The notes below the pieces were generated by a model. That model made no database searches, was not told the DNA's origin, and was given only the letters and a program-made list of their open reading frames with translations. The position numbers were made by a program, and so were the translations under genes. A stretch of DNA of 64,000 bases from Cupriavidus sp. P-10. GTDB lineage: Bacteria > Pseudomonadota > Gammaproteobacteria > Burkholderiales > Burkholderiaceae. The stretch's first letter is position 1. Every line of letters begins with the position of its first letter. Location of the stretch: the NCBI RefSeq assembly GCF_003402535.2, contig NZ_AP025173.1:248001-312000 (forward strand), written 5' to 3'. This document shows positions 8,802 through 17,546 of this stretch, one piece after another.

Positions 8802-9320
8802 TCAATGACCGCGGTGCCGGCCTCCCATGAAGGCGGCTGCATCGGCGGCGGTCATGCCCCAATTGTCGCGCGCGCCGAGGTTGGCGCCGCTTGAGACTAG
8901 TAGATCTACGATTTCAGTCCTGTCGAACATCGCGGCGACCATTAGCGCAGTGCGGCCGTCTGGCGACGCGCCTTCGACGTCGGCGCCATACGCCAGCAGT
9001 ACTTCAATTACGTCCTTGAAGCCCTTGTAGGCCGCTCCGGCAATTGGTGTCTGGCCAGCCGCGTTACACATGTCAGGCGAGGCTCCGGCATCAAGCAAAG
9101 TGCGCAGGGTGTCCACCTGTCCGTGGTAGGCGGCCAGCATCACAAGGCTGTCGCCCTTCTCGTTGCGCAGGTCCGGCGACAAGCCGCGCGCAATCAGGGC
9201 AGCAAGCGAACCCGCATCCCCTTGGCGCACCAGGTTGAAAACCTCGGCCAGCGCGGCGACCACGCGAGCCTCTTCCTCAGGCGTCATGTTCCGTTTCCAG
9301 TCTGATATAGCTTGGGTCAT
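8802..9320 (-). CDS. ankyrin-repeat protein linked to catalase (AnkB-like)
   Basis: The 172-residue protein has about four ankyrin repeats, for example GDSLVMLAAYHGQVDTLRTL, GQTPIAGAAYKGFKDVIEVL and GRTALMVAAMFDRTEIVDLL, each starting with the G-x-T/S-x-L/I/A pattern. It lies 62 bp downstream of the catalase gene on the same strand. Ankyrin proteins encoded beside catalase genes, such as AnkB next to katB in Pseudomonas aeruginosa, are reported to be needed for full catalase activity. No signal peptide is seen, so it is probably cytoplasmic. The start at 9320 has AAGGA just before it; an internal ATG 11 codons on is an alternative. The last residues (GGRHRGH) do not fit a repeat. Confidence 0.85.
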   Translation of the reverse strand: MTQAISDWKRNMTPEEEARVVAALAEVFNLVRQGDAGSLAALIARGLSPDLRNEKGDSLVMLAAYHGQVDTLRTLLDAGASPDMCNAAGQTPIAGAAYKGFKDVIEVLLAYGADVEGASPDGRTALMVAAMFDRTEIVDLLVSSGANLGARDNWGMTAADAAAFMGGRHRGH

Positions 9321-9329
9321 TATCCTTGT

Positions 9330-9354
9330 TCTCTCCCCCGCAAGGCGGGAGAGA
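9330..9354. repeat. intercistronic hairpin between catalase and ankyrin genes
   Basis: An 8-bp stem (TCTCTCCC / GGGAGAGA) encloses a 9-base loop between the two cotranscribed minus-strand genes. It has no T-run. A similar CCCTCTCCC hairpin is at 30786-30807, so it may be a scattered REP-like element or an mRNA processing or stability signal. Confidence 0.5.
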
Positions 9355-9382
9355 GCTGTACAGGTCAGACGCAGGGCCGTTC

Positions 9383-10831
9383 TTACCTTTGGCTTTCGAT
9401 ACGTTCAATCGCCGCAGCTACGCCGGCACCGTAGGCCGGGTCGGCGGCCGTGCAGTGGTCGATGTGGCGTTGCTGAATGTGCTTCGATACACCCTTGATC
9501 GAACGAGACGTGTTGTCGAACAGTGACTGCTGCTGCGCTGGCGACATCAGGCGGAACAGCGCCCCCGGCTGAGAGAAGTAGTCGTCGTCCGCGCGATGGT
9601 TCCAGTGGTCGGCCGCGCCTTCCAGCGTCAGCGGCGGCTCGAGGAAGTCGGGCTGGTCAGCCCACTCGCCCTTCGTATTTGGCTCATACGCGATGGTGCC
9701 ACCCTGGTTGTTGTCCGTGCGCATCCGGCCATCCCGGTGATAGCTGTTGACATACTTCGCGGCCTTCGGCGAATTCACCGGGATCAGATGGTGGTTGACA
9801 CCCAGACGATAGCGCGCGGCGTCGCCATACGAGAACAGACGGCCCTGCAGCATCTTGTCCGGAGAGAAGCCGATGCCAGGAACAATTGTCGACGGTGCAA
9901 ACGATGCTTGCTCGACTTCGGCGAAGTGGTTGTCCGGATTGCGATTGAGCTCCAGCATGCCAACTTCGATCAGCGGATAGTCCTTCTTCGGCCAGATCTT
10001 GGTCAAGTCGAATGGGTTGTACGGCACCTTGCTGGCATCGGCCTCGGGCATGATCTGCACGCAGAGCTTCCAGCGCGGGAAATCGCCACGGTCGATGGCT
10101 TCGTACAGGTCACGCTGGTGATACTCGCGATCCTGCCCCGTGACTTCGGCAGCCTCGGCGTCGGTCAGGTTCTGGATGCCCTGCTGGGTCACGAAGTGAA
10201 ACTTTACCCAGTAGCGCTGCATGTCCTGACTAATGAAGCTGTACGTGTGGCTGCCGAAGACGTGCATATGACGCCAACTGCGCGGGATGCCGCGGTCGCT
10301 CATGACAATGGTGATCTGGTGCAGCGCTTCGGGCAGGCTGGTCCAGAAGTCCCAGTTGTTCTCGGCGCTTCGCAAGCCGGTACGCGGGTCGCGCTTCACG
10401 GCGTGGTTCAGATCGGGGAACTTGAGCGGATCGCGGAGGAAGAACACTGGCGTGTTGTTGCCCACCAGGTCCCAGTTGCCTTCTTCCGTGTAGAACTTGA
10501 TCGCAAAGCCGCGGATGTCCCGCTCGGCATCGGCCGCACCACGCTCGCCGGCCACTGACGAGAAGCGCACAAACACTTCCGTCTTCTTGCCGATTTCCGA
10601 GAACAGGTCGGCACGCGTGTACTTGGCGATGTCTTTCGTAACCGTGAATGTGCCGTAGGCGCCGGAGCCTTTTGCGTGCATGCGGCGCTCGGGGATGACC
10701 TCGCGGTCGAAGTGCGCCAGTTTCTCCAAGAGCCAGACATCCTGTAGCAGTGCAGGTCCGCGCGCACCGGCAGTCTGGATATTTTGATTGTCGGCGACAG
10801 GAGCGCCAAATGCGGTCGTGAGCTTCTTCAT
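9383..10831 (-). CDS. katA: monofunctional haem catalase (small-subunit type)
   Basis: The 482-residue catalase converts 2 H2O2 to O2 and water. The distal His is in [17 protein letters not shown] (His about residue 52), the distal Asn in [19 protein letters not shown], and the proximal haem-ligand Tyr in [14 protein letters not shown]. The usual clade-3 sequence there is RLFSYxDT, so GDA is a small variation. The length fits small-subunit catalases and there is no signal peptide. The ATG at 10831 (MKKLTTAF) has AAGGA 8 bases before it, which I prefer to an in-frame start 21 bases upstream. It heads a two-gene unit with the ankyrin gene. The exact paralogue name (katA or katB) is uncertain. 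Confidence 0.96.
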   Translation of the reverse strand: MKKLTTAFGAPVADNQNIQTAGARGPALLQDVWLLEKLAHFDREVIPERRMHAKGSGAYGTFTVTKDIAKYTRADLFSEIGKKTEVFVRFSSVAGERGAADAERDIRGFAIKFYTEEGNWDLVGNNTPVFFLRDPLKFPDLNHAVKRDPRTGLRSAENNWDFWTSLPEALHQITIVMSDRGIPRSWRHMHVFGSHTYSFISQDMQRYWVKFHFVTQQGIQNLTDAEAAEVTGQDREYHQRDLYEAIDRGDFPRWKLCVQIMPEADASKVPYNPFDLTKIWPKKDYPLIEVGMLELNRNPDNHFAEVEQASFAPSTIVPGIGFSPDKMLQGRLFSYGDAARYRLGVNHHLIPVNSPKAAKYVNSYHRDGRMRTDNNQGGTIAYEPNTKGEWADQPDFLEPPLTLEGAADHWNHRADDDYFSQPGALFRLMSPAQQQSLFDNTSRSIKGVSKHIQQRHIDHCTAADPAYGAGVAAAIERIESQR

Positions 10832-11355
10832 GTTGGGGTTCCTTTGGTGCATGGCGCGACCTCATTGGCTCGCGCCGGATGTTTGTGGGCGTGCTGAATG
10901 CGGGCAGAGTGCTCCCTATTTAGTCGAACCGCAGCCACAAGAACTCCTCCGCCTGAAAATCAGTACGTTAGACGCTAACGGTACAGTGATACCGCCCGAA
11001 GCGCTGATAGCAATGTATGAGCGGCCGTGACTAGAATAGTCCAACTCCATCGAGCGCGGTATCAATGTTGATGGCACGAGATAAAAGATGCGATACGGAC
11101 GAGGAGCGTCCGCGCATAGCTTTTGAGCTCTCCGTGTTGTCACGATCTCGGTGTATTCGTTGTGGACAAACTGTAGTAGCCGACGACATGTATTGCACGG
11201 CTCCAGTTTTCAATCCTGGAGTGCATCCGCATGATCGGTGGCACGGTGCAGCCCCCTAAGATCGTCGAAGTACTGTAGGTACCAACGCCATGATTACGCC
11301 GACCCAAAGGGGTAAACCACTAGCCCACAGAGCTACCCTGCCTCGAAAGCGCATT

Positions 11356-11377
11356 CTACAATTTATCCATCGATCAC
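11356..11377 (+). promoter_or_regulatory. half-operator identical to the left arm of the dyad at 26991-27019
   Basis: This 22-bp stretch matches 26984-27005 at 21 positions, including the exact core TTATCCATCGATCAC. It lies about 255 bp upstream of the alcohol dehydrogenase start. A second, inverted copy of the core, GTGGTCGATCGATAA at 11502-11516, matches at 13 of 15 positions. This suggests control by the same dimeric regulator as the operons around 27 kb, perhaps with DNA looping. Confidence 0.5.
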
Positions 11378-11501
11378 CATCTTGCATTGGCGAGAGCCGC
11401 TGAACGGGACCTGCCCGGACAGCACCATGATCATTCCCCACCTGAAACCATTGCTGGCAAGAACGAACCAGGAACCAGGATGGTTGGCGCTCGCTCGATA
11501 A

Positions 11502-11516
11502 GTGGTCGATCGATAA
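11502..11516 (-). promoter_or_regulatory. inverted second half-site upstream of the alcohol dehydrogenase
   Basis: GTGGTCGATCGATAA is the reverse complement, with two mismatches, of the core at 11363-11377. It lies 115 bp before the dehydrogenase start codon, closer to the likely promoter. Confidence 0.4.
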
Positions 11517-11630
11517 CTATCAAGCGTCATTGACTCAGAGGCATGCTGATTGCCGCTGGAGACGCCGATCGTACGACGGGCTGCCCTGGCCCGTAGTGCG
11601 ATCAGAATGCCCCGCCAACAGGAGACCCGC

Positions 11631-12704
11631 ATGGCAACCATGAAAGCAACTGTGTTCGTAGAGCCTGGCCGTATCGCACTGGAGGACAAACCCATTCCCG
11701 ACGTCGGTCCGACCGATGCGCTGATCCGCATTACCACTACAACCATTTGTGGTACCGACATCCATATCCTGAAAGGCGAGTATCCCGTCGAGAAGGGCCT
11801 GACGCTGGGGCACGAGCCGATCGGAATCATCGAGAAACTCGGCTCGCAAGTGAAGGGCTATCATGAGGGCCAGCGCGTGCTGTGCGCGGCGGTCACCCCG
11901 TGTGGCCAGTGCTCGTCATGCCTGATGGGGTTCCATTCCCAGTGCGGCAGCAATTCCGCCAGCGGCTGGAAAGTCGCGGGGGGCTGGAAGATCGGCAACT
12001 ACCTCGATGGCTGCCAGGCGGAATACTTTGTTGTACCGGACGCGCAAGCCAACCTGACCGTGATCCCCGACAACCTCACCGACGAGGACGTGCTACTGGT
12101 GCCGGATATCGTCAGTACCGGCTTTTCCGCTGCCGAATCTGCCGGTGTCAAGATCGGCGACGTTGTGGTCGTGGTGGCGCAAGGGCCTATCGGACTGTGC
12201 GCGACAAGCGGTGCGCGGCTGATGGGCGCCGGCCTGATCATCGCAGTCGATCCGGTCGAGGACCGCCTGCAGAAGGCCAAGACAATGGGTGCAGATGTCC
12301 TGCTCAATCCAACGAAGTGCGATGTCGTCGAGGAAGTGATGAAGCTTACGCAAGGCGTGGGCGCGGATGTCGCGCTCGAATGCCTGGGCAGGGATGAGAC
12401 GATCGCTACCTGCGTCAACGTGACACGCCCGGGCGGAACGATCTCAAGCGTCGGCATCTATTCCAAGAGCATCCCCATCCCGCTCGACGGGTTCGGGGCC
12501 GGCCTTGCGAACAAACGCATTGTGACTTCCACCTGCCCAGGCGGCAAGGAACGCATGCGGCGGCTGCTGAATGTGGTATCGAGTCAGCGTATCAAGCTCG
12601 ATCATCTCGTCACGCACACCTACTCGCTCGATGACGTCGTTGCGGCATACGAACTATTCGGTCATCAGCGCGATGGAGTCGTGAAACTAGCACTGAAGCC
12701 CTGA
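11631..12704 (+). CDS. zinc-dependent NAD(P)-alcohol dehydrogenase
   Basis: The 357-residue medium-chain dehydrogenase oxidises a small primary or secondary alcohol with NAD(P). Catalytic-zinc ligands are Cys40, His61 and Glu62 (ICGTDIHILKGE and LGHEPIG). The structural-zinc lobe has the four Cys of PCGQCSSCLMGFHSQC (about residues 91, 94, 97, 105). The Rossmann part is VVVVVAQGPIGLCATSGARL. Sequence style is that of secondary-alcohol/isopropanol dehydrogenases of Ralstonia and Cupriavidus. The start at 11631 has GGAG 6 bases upstream. It is a single-gene unit with its own terminator at 12739-12772, and its promoter carries half-sites shared with the 27-kb operator. Confidence 0.94.
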   Translation: MATMKATVFVEPGRIALEDKPIPDVGPTDALIRITTTTICGTDIHILKGEYPVEKGLTLGHEPIGIIEKLGSQVKGYHEGQRVLCAAVTPCGQCSSCLMGFHSQCGSNSASGWKVAGGWKIGNYLDGCQAEYFVVPDAQANLTVIPDNLTDEDVLLVPDIVSTGFSAAESAGVKIGDVVVVVAQGPIGLCATSGARLMGAGLIIAVDPVEDRLQKAKTMGADVLLNPTKCDVVEEVMKLTQGVGADVALECLGRDETIATCVNVTRPGGTISSVGIYSKSIPIPLDGFGAGLANKRIVTSTCPGGKERMRRLLNVVSSQRIKLDHLVTHTYSLDDVVAAYELFGHQRDGVVKLALKP

Positions 12705-12738
12705 CGGGCAAGGCCCCTTCCAGCAAGTGCCACGCAAG

Positions 12739-12772
12739 AATGAGAAACCCGCCGGCTGGCGGGTTTCTCATT
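12739..12772 (+). terminator. strong hairpin terminator after the alcohol dehydrogenase, probably bidirectional
   Basis: A perfect 15-bp stem (AATGAGAAACCCGCC and its complement) with a 4-base GGCT loop lies 34 bp after the dehydrogenase stop and 24 bp from the end of the convergent cupin gene. The A-rich and T-rich ends of the stem suit termination from both sides. Confidence 0.85.
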
Positions 12773-12796
12773 GGCGAGAAGCACTACTATGCTGAA

Positions 12797-13174
12797 CTAC
12801 CCGGCTCTGGCGCCTTCGATATGTTCGTAGTGGATATCGAAAGCCTTGTTGGTAATGAACAGGAACGTCACGTCATTGTCCTCGGTCGCTCCATGGAACA
12901 TGGTGGTGCCCTCCTGGAACCACACAAAGCTCCCCGGGCCGAACTCTCCGGCATGCGTCTTCAGGATCCCGTCCAGAACGTAGATACCATGAGAGCAATT
13001 GTGCCAGTGAGACCGATTAATGAAGCCTGCCTTGTAGCAGATCTTGGAAATGGAGACGCCGGTTTCATCGTCGACATGGCAGGTCTTGACCGGCAGCTTT
13101 GCGCCTAACTCAGGAATTTCAAGGAACTCCCAGGGCACTCTGTTGGTGTCCACTGATTTGATTGGCATGTTCAT
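12797..13174 (-). CDS. small cupin-domain protein (ChrR-like)
   Basis: The 125-residue single-domain cupin has a metal-binding-like cluster SHWHNCSHGIYVLDG near residues 56-70, then FGPGSFVWFQEGTTMFHGAT as the second cupin motif. Such small cupins are metal-dependent isomerases, dioxygenases or sensors; the substrate cannot be told. It lies 44 bp downstream of OYE-3 on the same strand and is probably co-transcribed with it. The start at 13174 has no clear ribosome-binding site; an ATG two codons further in is the alternative. Confidence 0.82.
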   Translation of the reverse strand: MNMPIKSVDTNRVPWEFLEIPELGAKLPVKTCHVDDETGVSISKICYKAGFINRSHWHNCSHGIYVLDGILKTHAGEFGPGSFVWFQEGTTMFHGATEDNDVTFLFITNKAFDIHYEHIEGARAG

Positions 13175-13218
13175 ATGTCAGCTATTTATTGGGTCGTGTA
13201 CCGGAAAGGCAGGGGTAT

Positions 13219-14346
13219 TCACGCCGCCTGACTTTGGTCCAGTTCGGGATAATCCACGTAGCCCTCCGCGCCGCCACCGAAGAAAGCGGCAGGGTCGGGC
13301 GTATTCAGCGGATGGTCGCCACGCAGCCGTTCAGGCAGGTCGGGGTTGCCGATGAACGGACGACCGAACGCAATGATGTCGGCACGGCCATCCGCGACGG
13401 CTCGTTCGGCGCTCTCACCGTCATAGCCGCCCGCCAGCATCAACACCCCCTGATAGGTCTTGCGCAACTGTCGGATGATGGCGTCCCAGCGAGGATCAAC
13501 CTGCTCATCCCGCACAGTGCCGACGATGGCGGGCTCCACGAGGTGCAGGTAGGCGAGCGGCCAGTCGTTGAGGCGCCCGACGATGTAGCCGAAGGTGTCC
13601 TCCGGCGTCGCATCGCCCATGCCCATGAAGCGACCCATTGGCGTCAGGCGTACGGCCACGCGCTCGGCACCAATCTCCGCACTGACCGCGTCAACCACCT
13701 CGAGCAGGAAGCGCGCGCGGTTCTCGATGCTGCCGCCATAGTTGTCCTGCCGATGGTTACTGGCGGAATTGATGAACTGGTCGAGCAAGTAGCCGTTGCC
13801 TGCATGGATTTCCACGCCGTCCATCCCCGCAGATATGGCATTGCGTGCAGCCTGGCGGTAGTCCGCCACGATGTCTGCAATCCCCGCCGCCGTCAGGGCT
13901 TGCGGCACCGGTATTTCGGCCCAGATGCCATTGCCGTCCGCATCGGTTACGAAGGTCTTGCCAGGAACAGGCAAGGCGCTGGGGGCGACCGGCAACGCGT
14001 TGCCGGGCTGGAACATGGGGTGCGAAACCCGGCCCACGTGCCACAGCTGCAGGAACATCCTGCCCCCTTCAGCGTGAACGGCATCGGCCACGGCCCGCCA
14101 GCCATCGATCTGCGCCTCGGTATGGATACCGGGTGTCCAGGCGTAGCCCTGACCTTGCGGCGAAATCTGGGTCGCTTCCGAGATGATCAACGCCGCCGAT
14201 GCACGCTGCCGGTAGTACGTCGTGTTCATGTCGGTCGGTATGTTGCCGGGCTGGCCCGCACGCGAACGGGTAAGTGGCGCCATCGCCACGCGATGCGGCA
14301 GGGACAGCGGACCGACCGAGATCGGACGGAAGAGATGAGTAGTCAT
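13219..14346 (-). CDS. Old Yellow Enzyme-type ene-reductase (OYE-3)
   Basis: The 375-residue FMN-dependent alkene reductase of the NemA group has PHRVAMAPLTRSRAGQPGNI near the start, FLQLWHVGRVSHPMFQPG and GVEIHAGNGYLLDQFINSAS, which keeps the proton-donor Tyr that OYE-2 has lost. RQDNYGGSIENRARFLLEV, LAGGYDGESAERA and AFGRPFIGNPDLPERL complete the FMN site. The start at 14346 has AGGAAG 7 bases upstream; the open frame extends far upstream to 14673, but that part has no family resemblance. It probably forms an operon with the cupin gene. Likely roles are reduction of enones, nitro compounds or other electrophiles. Confidence 0.94.
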   Translation of the reverse strand: MTTHLFRPISVGPLSLPHRVAMAPLTRSRAGQPGNIPTDMNTTYYRQRASAALIISEATQISPQGQGYAWTPGIHTEAQIDGWRAVADAVHAEGGRMFLQLWHVGRVSHPMFQPGNALPVAPSALPVPGKTFVTDADGNGIWAEIPVPQALTAAGIADIVADYRQAARNAISAGMDGVEIHAGNGYLLDQFINSASNHRQDNYGGSIENRARFLLEVVDAVSAEIGAERVAVRLTPMGRFMGMGDATPEDTFGYIVGRLNDWPLAYLHLVEPAIVGTVRDEQVDPRWDAIIRQLRKTYQGVLMLAGGYDGESAERAVADGRADIIAFGRPFIGNPDLPERLRGDHPLNTPDPAAFFGGGAEGYVDYPELDQSQAA

Positions 14347-14731
14347 GGATGGACTTCCTGATGCGTGGAGAAGTGCTTTCGATCCTGTTGCGCCGCGAGC
14401 TCCCGGTGATGGTGAGGCGGCGAACGATACGCGCGGAGCTTCGATGTCCTGCGAGCAATTGGCCCGACAGGGCTCCGGTGCCTTGAAGCGTAGGCAAGCC
14501 GCCCTTCGCTGAGAATGGGTTCGTAGCGCAAGTCTGCGTTGCGCGCGGCGCAACGTCTGGCTCAAGTCAGCCCGGGCGGCACACATGCCCCACCCTGTTC
14601 TCCCGCAAAGACGTGCCGCCAGGCTCAGAAAACCCTGTCCGCGGCACGCCTGGAGAATGGGCAGCGCGCGCAAGATGGGCTGGTGGCCGCTGCTTCCTTA
14701 CGCGTAGCGCCGCGGAGCGCGCCCCGATGGA
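14347..14731. other. 385-bp gap upstream of OYE-3
   Basis: No gene is supported. The region should hold the OYE-3 promoter and contains the perfect dyad at 14537-14555. An in-frame extension of OYE-3 runs through it but has no recognisable sequence. Confidence 0.55.
14537..14555. promoter_or_regulatory. perfect 8-bp dyad upstream of OYE-3
   Basis: CGTTGCGCGCGGCGCAACG has two perfect 8-bp arms around a 3-bp centre, about 190 bp upstream of the OYE-3 start. It could be the operator of a TetR/MarR-like electrophile sensor, as is usual for OYE genes, but no such regulator gene adjoins it. Confidence 0.35.
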
Positions 14732-16186
14732 TCATGAAGCAGCATGTGAATCCGCTTCCCCTCTTTCCTTTACATGCGTCGACGAACGGCCCCTGCCGAA
14801 GGAGGAGGCGGGCCCGCCATAGGCTGCGCTAGCGCGGCTTCCTGTGGTTACGAAGTCCGTATGACTCCCGCAACCTGTCGGTTGTCGCTGTGGTGTCAGG
14901 GAGAGACTGTTCCCCGGTCGGCCAGACAGCTTCCGGGTCAATACCATCAACACGATGAAGCCACAGGCACCGACCACCGAGATGAGAATCAGGCCATATG
15001 TGTAGCTTCCCGTCTTATCCCTGATGACTCCCATAAGCAGCGAGTGCGCGAAGCCGGAGATGTTGCCAAGCGAATTGATCATCGCAATGCCTCCCGCCCC
15101 GATCGAGGCGCCGAACAGCAGTGGCGGCAACGTCCAGAACACCGGCAGTGCCGCCATGACCCCGAAGGCCGAAACGCTGATGAGGACGATCTTGAGCCAG
15201 GGAGACGGCGCCATCGTGGACGCAGCAAGACCCACCACGGCAATCATCAACGGGATGAGGACATGCTGCCGGCGTTCCCCCAACCGATCGGAGCGCCTGC
15301 CCCAGACCACCATGCCAATGGCTCCGACGGCAAACGGCAACGCCGTAGCCACGCCGGTCTGCATCACGGACAGATTTGCATCTTTCAAGATCAGGGGCAG
15401 GAAGAAGGCCATGCCATAAGAAAATCCCGTGATGCCGAAGTAGACAAAGGCGAGCAACCAGACCCGTGGATTCTTCAGGATATCGACCAGCGTCTCCTTC
15501 TGCCCTCCACTCGCCTGCTGCCGTTCTGCGGCCAGTGCCTGCTGCAACCACCGCTTCTCTTCGGGATCCAGCCATTCAGCTTGGTCCGGCGTGTCACGCA
15601 ACACCCTTAGCACAACGAAGGCGAGGAAGATCGCGGGCACGGCTTCGATCAGGAACATCGTCTGCCAGCTTTTCAGCCCCCAGAGTCCAGGGCTGTTGAT
15701 CAGAAAGGCGGAGACCGGCGCACCGACCACGCTTGCCAGCGGAATCGCCACCATAAAGCTGCCGACGAAGGTTGCCCGCCATTTGCCCGGCACCCATAGC
15801 GTCAGAAAAATGAGGATGCCTGGGAAAAACCCGGCTTCCGCCGCACCAAGCAGCAGGCGGACCACGTAGAAGCCCGTCTCGCCCTGCACGAATGCCGTGG
15901 CACCGGACAGCAGTCCCCAGGTGAGCATGATGCGGGCAATCCAGCGTCTCGCGCCGAACCGCTCCAGGGCCAGGTTGGACGGAATCTCGAAAGCAAAGTA
16001 CGTAATGAAGAACAGGCCCGCACCCAGCCCGAAGGCCGCCGTCGTCAAGCCGATATCGTGGTTCATCGTCAATGCCGCGTAGCCGACATTGACGCGATCC
16101 AGGTGCGCAACCACATAGCAGATCAGCAACAAGGGGAGGAACCGGATGAGGATCTTGCGCATACAGCGCTGATCGACTGGGGTCAT
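14732..16186 (-). CDS. MFS transporter, anion:cation symporter (ACS, phthalate/sugar-acid type)
   Basis: The open frame gives 484 residues with about 12 membrane segments. LLICYVVAHLDRVNVGYAAL marks TM1 and the first loop, and FFITYFAFEIPSNLALERFG and RLLLGAAEAGFFPGILIFL are signatures of the ACS family, importers of organic anions such as phthalate, tartrate or sugar acids. ACS proteins are usually about 430 residues. Here a hydrophilic, basic tail of about 50 residues follows the last membrane helix (after LTRKLSGRPGN), which may reflect a frameshift near 14.89 kb. It lies 154 bp downstream of the class II aldolase-like gene, so the two probably act on the same compound. Confidence 0.88.
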   Translation of the reverse strand: MTPVDQRCMRKILIRFLPLLLICYVVAHLDRVNVGYAALTMNHDIGLTTAAFGLGAGLFFITYFAFEIPSNLALERFGARRWIARIMLTWGLLSGATAFVQGETGFYVVRLLLGAAEAGFFPGILIFLTLWVPGKWRATFVGSFMVAIPLASVVGAPVSAFLINSPGLWGLKSWQTMFLIEAVPAIFLAFVVLRVLRDTPDQAEWLDPEEKRWLQQALAAERQQASGGQKETLVDILKNPRVWLLAFVYFGITGFSYGMAFFLPLILKDANLSVMQTGVATALPFAVGAIGMVVWGRRSDRLGERRQHVLIPLMIAVVGLAASTMAPSPWLKIVLISVSAFGVMAALPVFWTLPPLLFGASIGAGGIAMINSLGNISGFAHSLLMGVIRDKTGSYTYGLILISVVGACGFIVLMVLTRKLSGRPGNSLSLTPQRQPTGCGSHTDFVTTGSRASAAYGGPASSFGRGRSSTHVKERGEADSHAAS

Positions 16187-16340
16187 GTCTCTTCCATCCT
16201 TATATAGTTATGCGTTGTACCAGGCGAGCAGGCGTGCGCGGTTGACCGCCTGCCTTGCTCGCTTTCGCAATTCGGGGCGATACACCTTTCGTACAGACTT
16301 TCGGAAGCCGGAGAGGCCCGGCGCTGCGCGACGCCAGGCG

Positions 16341-17129
16341 TCAGCTGTCGTATCTCGGAGCGTCGTCCTTGATCAATCTGATCGCTGCGTCAAAGCCGAC
16401 CTGATGGTAGCTTTGCAGGCCACCGGTATCGATGGCGAGGTTGTCGGCAATATCGAGTTCTGCAAACTGCTGCGCGGTGTGCTGCCTCACCGCGACAGGC
16501 GGATATGTCAGCCTGGAGCCGCCGGCAAGTGCCGCCACTTGCGCCTGACATGCACGCTCCAGATAGTAGATGACAATAAACGCCTCCGCGACCGTGGTTC
16601 CCGCCGCCAGCAGTCCATGGTTGCGCAGGACCATTGCCTTGTTGTTTCCAAGGTCAGCTACCAGCCTGGCCCGCTCCGCTTCGTCTGACGCGATTCCTTC
16701 ATACTCATGGTAAGAGATTCGCTCGTAGAACTTGAGCGCGTGCTGACTAATGGGCAACAACCCCTGTTCCTGTGCGGATACTGCGATACCTGCGGCGGTA
16801 TGGGTATGCACGACACAGGAAATATCATGGCGGGCCATGTGGACTGCGGAATGAATCATGAAGCCCGCGGTATTCACCCGCTGCGGTCCCTTGCTTCCGC
16901 TCTCCAGGATCCGGCCATGCATATCGATCTTGACCAGACTGGAAGCCGTGATTTCATGGAACATCAGGCCATACGGATTGATCAGGAAATGATGTTCATC
17001 CGTGCCGGGCACCCGCGCGCTGATGTGCGTATAGATGTGATCCGTCATTCTGTGATGGGCTAGGATTCGATAGAGCGCTGCGAGTTCGCAGCGCGTCTTC
17101 CACTCGGCATCGCTGTAGTTCGAACGCAT
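16341..17129 (-). CDS. class II aldolase/adducin-family protein
   Basis: The 262-residue zinc aldolase-fold protein has metal-ligand His108 and His110 in VVHTHTAAGIAVS and His171 in LRNHGLLAAG, as in fuculose- and ribulose-phosphate aldolases. The acid/base Glu found in FucA just before the first helix (SEWRFH) is not seen; the matching stretch reads TAGFMIHS, so true aldol cleavage is doubtful. Decarboxylation or another retro-aldol-like step is possible, as in related aromatic-acid decarboxylases. The start at 17129 has AGGAG 7 bases upstream. It forms a unit with the downstream ACS permease, with the LysR gene upstream on the same strand. Confidence 0.87.
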   Translation of the reverse strand: MRSNYSDAEWKTRCELAALYRILAHHRMTDHIYTHISARVPGTDEHHFLINPYGLMFHEITASSLVKIDMHGRILESGSKGPQRVNTAGFMIHSAVHMARHDISCVVHTHTAAGIAVSAQEQGLLPISQHALKFYERISYHEYEGIASDEAERARLVADLGNNKAMVLRNHGLLAAGTTVAEAFIVIYYLERACQAQVAALAGGSRLTYPPVAVRQHTAQQFAELDIADNLAIDTGGLQSYHQVGFDAAIRLIKDDAPRYDS

Positions 17130-17546
17130 GGGTATCTCCTGTCTGTTGTTGTTGGCCTATCGGGCCCGAGCCAATCAGCAAGGCCTATGCCAGCAGCAGA
17201 ACAACGGACCCCGATGCCACGGCGCAATTAAGCGTTTGCATAAGACCAACTGGAACAGCCGTTGGCAGCGCGCAGCGAAATGCCCGCGCGAGAGACACTT
17301 TGTCTTCGACATGTTCGTCGCGACGACACGGCATACGCCCGCAGCACCCTCGGCCTCATTCACTTATCAGAAGCGAATCGGATACGCCGTGTAGGAAATC
17401 TCGAGTTGCAGGAATGTTGTCGTAAAGCACAGCGCGGACTTGGCCACGCCTCTGGGGGACATCCTCCTGGAGGAGGAGGCATCAGGATCGCAAGCCTGGA
17501 GAATCAGCTTGAATGTAACCCGCAATGCGAGGTACACAACGGGCAA
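17130..17546. other. 417-bp gap between LysR and class II aldolase genes
   Basis: No gene is seen. It should contain the promoter of the aldolase-permease unit and a binding site for the upstream LysR regulator. A short GGAGG-rich palindromic stretch lies near 17460-17480, without a T-run. Confidence 0.45.

Larger units (their letters stand above)
10832..11630. other. 799-bp divergent intergenic region, catalase / alcohol dehydrogenase
   Basis: This is one of the longest gene-free stretches in the window. Short open frames, including one at 11065-11259 with a Cys-x-x-Cys pair, lack ribosome-binding sites and family resemblance. It holds two related half-sites, 11356-11377 and 11502-11516, shared with the operator at 26984-27019. 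An OxyR-type site for the catalase would be expected but could not be identified by eye. Confidence 0.5.

Noticed and set aside
11065..11259. 64-codon frame with a Cys-x-x-Cys pair (SRCIRCGQTVV)
   Set aside because: No ribosome-binding site, no second Cys pair and no family resemblance; treated as chance.
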